DNA of 64,000 bases from Myxococcus sp. RHSTA-1-4 (GTDB lineage Bacteria > Myxococcota > Myxococcia > Myxococcales > Myxococcaceae): NCBI RefSeq assembly GCF_020037125.1, contig NZ_JAIQDG010000012.1:62001-126000 (forward strand). Reading direction: 5' to 3'. The translations under genes and the position numbers were made by a program. A model generated the notes under the pieces. The model saw only the letters and a list, made by a program, of their open reading frames with translations. It did not search any database and had not been told where the DNA came from. Position 1 is the stretch's first letter, and each line of letters begins with the position of its first letter. Below, one piece after another: positions 59,138 to 64,000 of the stretch.

Positions 59138-59422
59138 ATGAAGACGAAGCTCTCGGCGCTGACCCTGGTGGCCTCGCTGCTCGCGTCGTCCGCCGCGTGG
59201 GCGGCCGTCACCGTGCGCTACTACAACCGCGACTCGCGCGACTACACGTGGTCGGCGGTGTGCAGCGGCGTGAAGACGAGCGTGACGTTCGGCCGGAGCC
59301 AGACGGCCTCCGTCACCATCCAGGGCTCCGGTCCCTGCACCGTGCAGACGGGCGCCGGCAACGTGGTGCTCAAGGGCGGCGAGGACCTGGACATCAAGGA
59401 CGGCAAGCTCCAGGTGAAGTAG
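59138..59422 (+). CDS. Small secreted protein of unknown function
   Basis: 94 residues with a clear signal peptide (LTLVASLLASSAAWA) cleaved at AWA-A. The mature ~70 residues are beta-rich with two Cys (VCSGVKTSVTFG, GPCTVQTGAGNV) likely forming one disulfide. No family recognised. An inverted repeat follows the stop codon. Confidence 0.7.
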   Translation: MKTKLSALTLVASLLASSAAWAAVTVRYYNRDSRDYTWSAVCSGVKTSVTFGRSQTASVTIQGSGPCTVQTGAGNVVLKGGEDLDIKDGKLQVK

Positions 59423-59444
59423 GCCGGAACCCTCCTGGAAGGGA

Positions 59445-59483
59445 GCGCCCGGCCGCCGTGATGGGGGCCGGACAGCCGGGCGC
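59445..59483 (+). terminator. Hairpin after the small secreted protein gene
   Basis: GCGCCCGGC (59445-59453) with GCCGGGCGC (59475-59483), a perfect 9-bp stem; the following bases are C-rich rather than T-rich, so this is a probable but weak terminator. Confidence 0.45.
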
Positions 59484-59633
59484 CCCATCTCCCTTCCCCC
59501 TTGGAATCAGGACCAACAAGCTCAAATACCAACGAACTTATCCTTCCTGAGCGCCGACCAAGGCTACCTGCCGTTGAAATTAACCCTGAGCCGATCCACA
59601 ATGCGTTGCGTCAGTCTTCCGTGAGGAGGCGCA

Positions 59634-61028
59634 ATGAAGAAGTGGTTGGCGGTGGCCCTACTGGTGGGTGTAGGTGCGATGGGCTTGTTGGTGAGCCCGG
59701 CGACGCAGGTGAAGCAGGGCGGGCCCATCAACGCGGCGGACACGGCGTGGCTCCTCACCGCGACGGCGCTGGTGCTGCTGATGACGCCGGGCCTGTCGTT
59801 CTTCTACGGCGGCATGGTGCGGCTGAAGAACGTGGTGTCCACGCTCTTGCAGAGCTTCATCGCCATGGCGGTCATCAGCCTGCTCTGGGTGGTAGTGGCC
59901 TTCAGCCTGAGCTTCGGTGACAGCATCCACGGGCTCATCGGAGATCCGCGGACCTTCTTCATGTTCAGCGGGGTGGGTGGCGAAACGCATCCGGACCTGG
60001 CGCCCACGATTCCCCTGCTGCTGTTCGCGCTCTTCCAGCTCAAGTTCGCCATCATCACCCCGGCGCTCATCACCGGCGCGTTCGCCGAGCGGGTGCGCTT
60101 CAAGGCGTACGTGCTGTTCATGGTGCTCTTCACGCTGTTCATCTACGCGCCGCTGGCGCACTGGACGTGGCACCCGGAGGGCTTCCTGCGCAAGTGGGGG
60201 GTGCTGGACTTCGCGGGCGGCACGGTGGTGCACATGTCGGCGGGCTTCGCGGCGCTGGCGGGCGCGCTGGTGCTGGGGCGCCGGACGGTGCACCAGGAGA
60301 ACGCCGCGCACACGCCGGCCAACATCCCCTTCGTGATGCTGGGCACGGGCATGTTGTGGTTCGGCTGGTTCGGCTTCAACGCGGGCTCGGCGCTGTCCGC
60401 CTCGTCGCTGGCGGCGCTGGCGTTCGCCACCACCAACACGGCCTCGGCGGCGGCGATGCTGGGGTGGATTGCCTTCGACTGGCTGCGCGGCCGCAAGCCG
60501 AGCGCCATGGGCGCCTGCATCGGCGCGGTGGTGGGCCTGGTGGCGGTGACTCCGGCGGCGGGCTTCATCACGGTGGGCCAGAGCATCGTGGTGGGCCTGG
60601 TGGCCAGCTTCGTGAGCAACGCGGCGGCGCATTTCAAGAGCCGCACGGCCATCGACGACACGCTGGACGTCTTCCCCTGCCACGGCCTGGGCGGCGTGGT
60701 GGGCATGGTGCTGACGGGGGTGCTGGCGAAGGACGTGGGGCTCATCCACGGCGAGACGCGCACCTTCATGATGCACATGCTGGCGCTGGTGCTGGTGTCG
60801 GTCTTCTCCTTCGTGGGCTCGTACCTGCTCTACAAGCTGGTGGACCGCATCGTCCCGCTGCGAGTCACCCGCGAGCAGGAGGAGGAAGGGCTCGACCTCA
60901 GCCAGCACGGCGAGACGGTGGGCGAGGTCTCCGTGCCCCCGGCGCCTCCGCTCCCCACCGTCGCGGCCGCGAGCACGGCCACCCCGGACGCGGAACCCCG
61001 GGGCCCCTCCGTGCCGCTCCCGGCCTGA
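59634..61028 (+). CDS. amtB: Ammonium transporter
   Basis: 464 residues, eleven predicted helices after a signal-like N-terminus. Amt hallmarks include DTAWLLTATALVLLMTPGLSFFYGGMVR, the twin-pore region FPCHGLGGVVGMVLTG and GGTVVHMSAGFAALAGALVLG (pore His of the twin-His pair). Imports ammonium/ammonia. GGAGG precedes the ATG. The C-terminal cytosolic tail is extended and Pro/Ala-rich. No GlnK gene is adjacent, unlike in many bacteria. Confidence 0.93.
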   Translation: MKKWLAVALLVGVGAMGLLVSPATQVKQGGPINAADTAWLLTATALVLLMTPGLSFFYGGMVRLKNVVSTLLQSFIAMAVISLLWVVVAFSLSFGDSIHGLIGDPRTFFMFSGVGGETHPDLAPTIPLLLFALFQLKFAIITPALITGAFAERVRFKAYVLFMVLFTLFIYAPLAHWTWHPEGFLRKWGVLDFAGGTVVHMSAGFAALAGALVLGRRTVHQENAAHTPANIPFVMLGTGMLWFGWFGFNAGSALSASSLAALAFATTNTASAAAMLGWIAFDWLRGRKPSAMGACIGAVVGLVAVTPAAGFITVGQSIVVGLVASFVSNAAAHFKSRTAIDDTLDVFPCHGLGGVVGMVLTGVLAKDVGLIHGETRTFMMHMLALVLVSVFSFVGSYLLYKLVDRIVPLRVTREQEEEGLDLSQHGETVGEVSVPPAPPLPTVAAASTATPDAEPRGPSVPLPA

Positions 61029-61110
61029 CGTACCGGATGTAACGCGGGCCAGGGGTTCGCGAAGGCTGGCGCTTGCAATGGCGCCAGCCTTTGCGCGTGG
61101 ATGGGGGTGT

Positions 61111-62136
61111 ATGAAAACACCCGGACCGCGCGGAAACCCGCTCCACCGAGCCCTCCCCCTCCTCGCCCTGCTGCTGGGCACGTCGGCCTTGGCGGACTCA
61201 CAAGGCGTGGGCTTCCGCGAGCTGGCGATGAAGGACCCCGTCGGCGGAGGCCCCATGAGTGGCCTCGTCTTCTACCCGGCGGCGCAGCCCAACGAGCCGC
61301 TCCCCGTGGCGCTGTACCTCGTCGACGCGGGCAGGGAGTTGGAGCTCGCCCCGGGCCGCTACCCGCTGGTGCTCATCTCCCACGGCCATTCCGGGAGCCG
61401 CTGGGGGCACCACGACCTCGCCACCGCGCTGGCACGTAAGGGCTTCATCGTCGCGACGCTGGACCACCCGGGCGACAACTACCGGGACCCCAGCGGCGCG
61501 GGCACGGACGCGGTGTGGCTCGGGCGCGCGTCGCAGATGCGGGCGCTGCTCGACGCGGTGCTGGCGGACGGGACGGTCGGCGCCTCGGTCGACCCGGCCC
61601 GGGTCGGCGCCCTGGGCTTCTCCGCGGGCGGATACACCGTGCTGCTGCTGGCGGGCGCGGAGCCGGACTTCGGCAGGCTGGAGCGGCACTGCAAGGCGCG
61701 CAAGCAGCCCGTCATCTGCGCGGAGCTGACGAAGGTCCGCGCCACGCGGCCCGGCCTGAAGAAGGACACCGCCGAGCCGCGCATCCGCTCCGTCTTCTCC
61801 ATGGCCCCCGTCGGCGTCTTCTTCGACAAAGCCGGGCTGAAGAACGTGAAGGTCCCCGTGCGGCTCTACGCCGCCGCGAAGGACGAGCTGCTCCCCGTCG
61901 CGGACCACGCCGCCCACGTCCGGGCCTCGCTGCCGGCGCCGCCCGAGTACACGCTCATCCCCCGAGCGGGGCACTACGTGTTCCTCGCCCCCTGCACACC
62001 GGAAGCAAAGGAGGAAGCCCAGGAGCTCTGCACGGACGCGCCCGGAGTGGACCGCGAGAAGCTCCACCGCGAGCTGGCCACCGACGCCGAGCGCTTCTTC
62101 ACCCGCACCCTGGCGCCCGCGGCTCCGGGCCCTTGA
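61111..62136 (+). CDS. Secreted alpha/beta hydrolase (dienelactone hydrolase-like)
   Basis: 341 residues with a signal peptide (~15-30). Nucleophile elbow GFSAGG (Ser in the GxSxG), preceded by LVLISHGHSGSRWGHHDLATALARKGF; acidic residue probably in AAKDELLPV and catalytic His in AGHYVFL. Also Cys pairs in the C-terminal region (HCKARKQPVIC; PCTPEAK...LCTDA) that may form disulfides, consistent with periplasmic or extracellular location. Substrate unknown. Confidence 0.85.
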   Translation: MKTPGPRGNPLHRALPLLALLLGTSALADSQGVGFRELAMKDPVGGGPMSGLVFYPAAQPNEPLPVALYLVDAGRELELAPGRYPLVLISHGHSGSRWGHHDLATALARKGFIVATLDHPGDNYRDPSGAGTDAVWLGRASQMRALLDAVLADGTVGASVDPARVGALGFSAGGYTVLLLAGAEPDFGRLERHCKARKQPVICAELTKVRATRPGLKKDTAEPRIRSVFSMAPVGVFFDKAGLKNVKVPVRLYAAAKDELLPVADHAAHVRASLPAPPEYTLIPRAGHYVFLAPCTPEAKEEAQELCTDAPGVDREKLHRELATDAERFFTRTLAPAAPGP

Positions 62137-62152
62137 GTCCGGGCACCGGGCC

Positions 62153-62827
62153 TCAACCGCCCTTCTTCGCCCCCGCCCTGCCCCTGCGCCCACCACCCAC
62201 GCGAACCATGACGGTCTCCGGCATGGGGCCGTTGTTGGGGCTGCCCTCCGCATCCGGGGCCACCTTCGGCCTGCGCTTGATGCGCCGGGGCGGCAGCAGG
62301 TCTGGCTCGCCGGGGACCTTCTGCGCCATGAAGATGGCGGCATCGAGCTTGTAGAAGTTGCGCGCCCGGTACCACGCCAGGGCGGCCTCGTTGTTCTCCG
62401 CCACCTCCAGCACCAGGTGCGTGCAGCCCCGGGTGCGAGCCAGGTGCTGGAGCTGATCCATCATGAAGCTGCCCACCCCGCGCCCCTGGTAGTCGGGGTG
62501 CACGGCCAGCTCCTCCACGAAGAGGGGCCGCATGCCCCGCTTCTCGAACCAGCGCGGGTTGACCCAGTTGTCGTCGCCGGTGGCCTCGAAGGCGCACTCG
62601 GAATAGCCGACGATTTCCCCGTCCACCTCGTAGAGGAGCTGCTCTATCCAATCGGAGGTGTAGACCTCCATGAAGCGCCGCTTGGAGCGGGGACGCTGGT
62701 ACTCCACCGTCTCGCGATTGACGTCGCGGAAGACGAGCTTCAGGAACTCCCAGGTCCGGTTCAAATCACGGCGGTGGATGCGGCGGACGCGCACCTCGAG
62801 CGTGTCCTGGGATTTCTCCGTCGGCAT
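62153..62827 (-). CDS. GNAT family N-acetyltransferase
   Basis: 224 residues. Acetyl-CoA binding motif A reads EELAVHPDYQGRGVGSFMMDQL, followed by LVLEVAENNEAALAWYRARNF (motif B with the Asn and Tyr). The ~45-residue Arg/Lys/Gly-rich C-terminal extension is not part of the fold. Substrate unknown. Convergent with the alpha/beta hydrolase gene. Confidence 0.88.
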   Translation of the reverse strand: MPTEKSQDTLEVRVRRIHRRDLNRTWEFLKLVFRDVNRETVEYQRPRSKRRFMEVYTSDWIEQLLYEVDGEIVGYSECAFEATGDDNWVNPRWFEKRGMRPLFVEELAVHPDYQGRGVGSFMMDQLQHLARTRGCTHLVLEVAENNEAALAWYRARNFYKLDAAIFMAQKVPGEPDLLPPRRIKRRPKVAPDAEGSPNNGPMPETVMVRVGGGRRGRAGAKKGG

Positions 62828-63074
62828 ACGCCGCCTCCATAGCAGGATGGAGGAAACCCTCCAGCACTTCCCGGTCCCGGCTGGCGCCCCGCCCGGTGCC
62901 GGCCAGCGCCCCGTGCCGGGAAATAGGGGGTTGGACGCCTGTCAGACCTGCGTGTTCCCCTCCTGAAGCCCCCGGACTGGGTGCCGTACGACATCAGGAG
63001 GGTTGCTTGCAGGTGGGGTGGGAGGATGGAATGGGGACAACCAGGCAGCCGCGACACCCACGAGCTCCGACCCA

Positions 63075-64000
63075 ATGACTCGACCCTCCGACGGTGACCT
63101 CCGTACCGACACCGTCTTGCGCAACACCTACAAGATTGTCTCCGTGCTGGGGCGGGGAGGCATGGGCGCGGTGTACCTGGCCCAGCACCTGCGCCTTCCC
63201 GGCAAGCAGGTGGCGGTCAAGGTCCTCCGGGGTGGGGACCAGGTGACGCAGGAGATATTCACCCGCTTCCGCCGCGAGGCGGAGATCGCCTCCCGGCTGG
63301 GGCACCCCAACATCGTCGAGGTGCTCGACTACGACACCCTGGAGGACGGCACTCCGTTCCTGGTGCTGGAGTTCCTGCGCGGCGAGAGCCTCCAGTCCCG
63401 GCTGGAGCGGGGGCGGCTGCCGCTGGACGAGGTGTTCTCCTACACGCGGCAGATGGGCTCGGCGCTCCAGGCGGCGCACGGGGCGGGCATCGTCCACCGG
63501 GACCTCAAGCCGGCCAACGTGTTCCTGGTGCCCACCGACTCCGGCGGGGTGGTGGCTCAGCGCGTGAAGCTGCTCGACTTCGGCATCTCCAAGGTCCTCA
63601 GCTCGGAGACCTTGCAGACGCAGGAAGCCACCATCATCGGCACGCCGCAGTACATGTCGCCCGAGCAGGCGATGGGCAAGAACCGGGAAATCGACGCGCG
63701 GACGGACATCTTCGCGCTCGGGTGCATCGTCTACGAGATGCTGTCCGGCAAGCCCGTCTTCGGCGCGGGCACCCTGGCGCAGATGATCTTCCGCGTCGTG
63801 TACGAGCCGGCCGATCCGCTGGCCCCGCTCTGCCCGGAGGCCCCGGCGCACACCCTCGCCGCGGTGGAGCGTGCGCTGTCCAAGCGCCCGGATGACCGCT
63901 TCCCGGACGTGGCCTCCTTCGTGGAGGCGCTGACGGGCAGCCCGCTGCACACGCTCTCTCCGCAGCCGGGAGCGCAGCCGCTTCCCCGCCCTGCGGCGCC
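63075..64000 (+). CDS. Serine/threonine protein kinase, N-terminal part (runs off the window)
   Basis: At least 308 residues; no stop before the edge. Kinase domain: GRGGMGAVYLA (P-loop), VAVKVL (catalytic Lys), HRDLKPANVFL (catalytic loop), LLDFGISKV (DFG) and IGTPQYMSPEQAMG (activation segment/APE). This is a Hanks-type kinase of the large myxobacterial STPK family; the C-terminal sensory part is not visible. Confidence 0.92.
   Translation, partial: MTRPSDGDLRTDTVLRNTYKIVSVLGRGGMGAVYLAQHLRLPGKQVAVKVLRGGDQVTQEIFTRFRREAEIASRLGHPNIVEVLDYDTLEDGTPFLVLEFLRGESLQSRLERGRLPLDEVFSYTRQMGSALQAAHGAGIVHRDLKPANVFLVPTDSGGVVAQRVKLLDFGISKVLSSETLQTQEATIIGTPQYMSPEQAMGKNREIDARTDIFALGCIVYEMLSGKPVFGAGTLAQMIFRVVYEPADPLAPLCPEAPAHTLAAVERALSKRPDDRFPDVASFVEALTGSPLHTLSPQPGAQPLPRPAA

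Overview
The window is high-GC DNA from a myxobacterium of the Myxococcus/Pyxidicoccus/Corallococcus type. The evidence is near-saturated GC at third codon positions, a protein ending in a Cys-TM-RR tail of the MYXO-CTERM kind, many small lipoproteins, an M4 protease with PPC domains, several very large signalling proteins, and a PASTA-less Ser/Thr kinase. Everything here comes from reading the sequence; no database search was run.

Layout. 0-3.2 kb: tail of a metallophosphoesterase, a less GC3-biased pair (MazG-like pyrophosphohydrolase and HNH nuclease), and a DUF418 membrane protein. 3.4-5.6 kb (minus): secreted M4 metalloprotease. 5.8-6.54 kb (minus): a non-coding cluster with three tRNA-like units whose 3' half is encoded BEFORE the 5' half (circular permutation), followed by an intrinsic terminator and three 69-70 bp spaced repeats. 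6.7-17.3 kb: oxidoreductase, YcaQ-like glycosylase, parallel beta-helix surface protein, methyltransferase, GT-C-like membrane protein, XdhC and MobA-like pair, RNase HI. 17.4-19.1 kb (minus): PstS and a HAD phosphatase. 19.3-39 kb: typical myxobacterial signalling and envelope genes, including a cyclase-ATPase-TPR protein, two paralogous NGLSF-repeat lipoproteins, a PAS histidine kinase, an ATPase/winged-helix regulator, OsmC, and a polysaccharide deacetylase-caspase-TPR fusion. 39-40 kb: GST and VOC genes with a clear terminator.

40.3-57.6 kb is one long co-directional run of 15 genes that looks like a biosynthetic cluster with no PKS or NRPS: O-methyltransferase, FOXRED2-like flavoprotein, amidohydrolase, HemN/HemW-like radical SAM, AlkC-type DNA glycosylase, small DUF1330-like protein, P450, cobalamin-type radical SAM, ATP-grasp ligase, PLP decarboxylase, a complete ABC transporter (two permeases, ATPase, binding protein) and a second P450. 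The run has a good sigma70-like promoter. Its binding-protein gene has an in-frame UGA followed four codons later by Cys, in a position where a selenocysteine is the most attractive reading. The combination of HemN-like radical SAM, methyltransferase and a DNA-alkylation repair glycosylase suggests, by analogy with CC-1065/yatakemycin pathways, a DNA-reactive product; that is inference.

57.8-64 kb: UvrC-like GIY-YIG protein, small secreted protein, ammonium transporter, alpha/beta hydrolase, GNAT acetyltransferase and the start of a Ser/Thr kinase running off the edge.

The two observations most worth testing are the permuted tRNA-like cluster (with a conserved flanking RNA motif at identical spacing in two units) and the UGA-containing ABC binding protein inside an orphan biosynthetic cluster.
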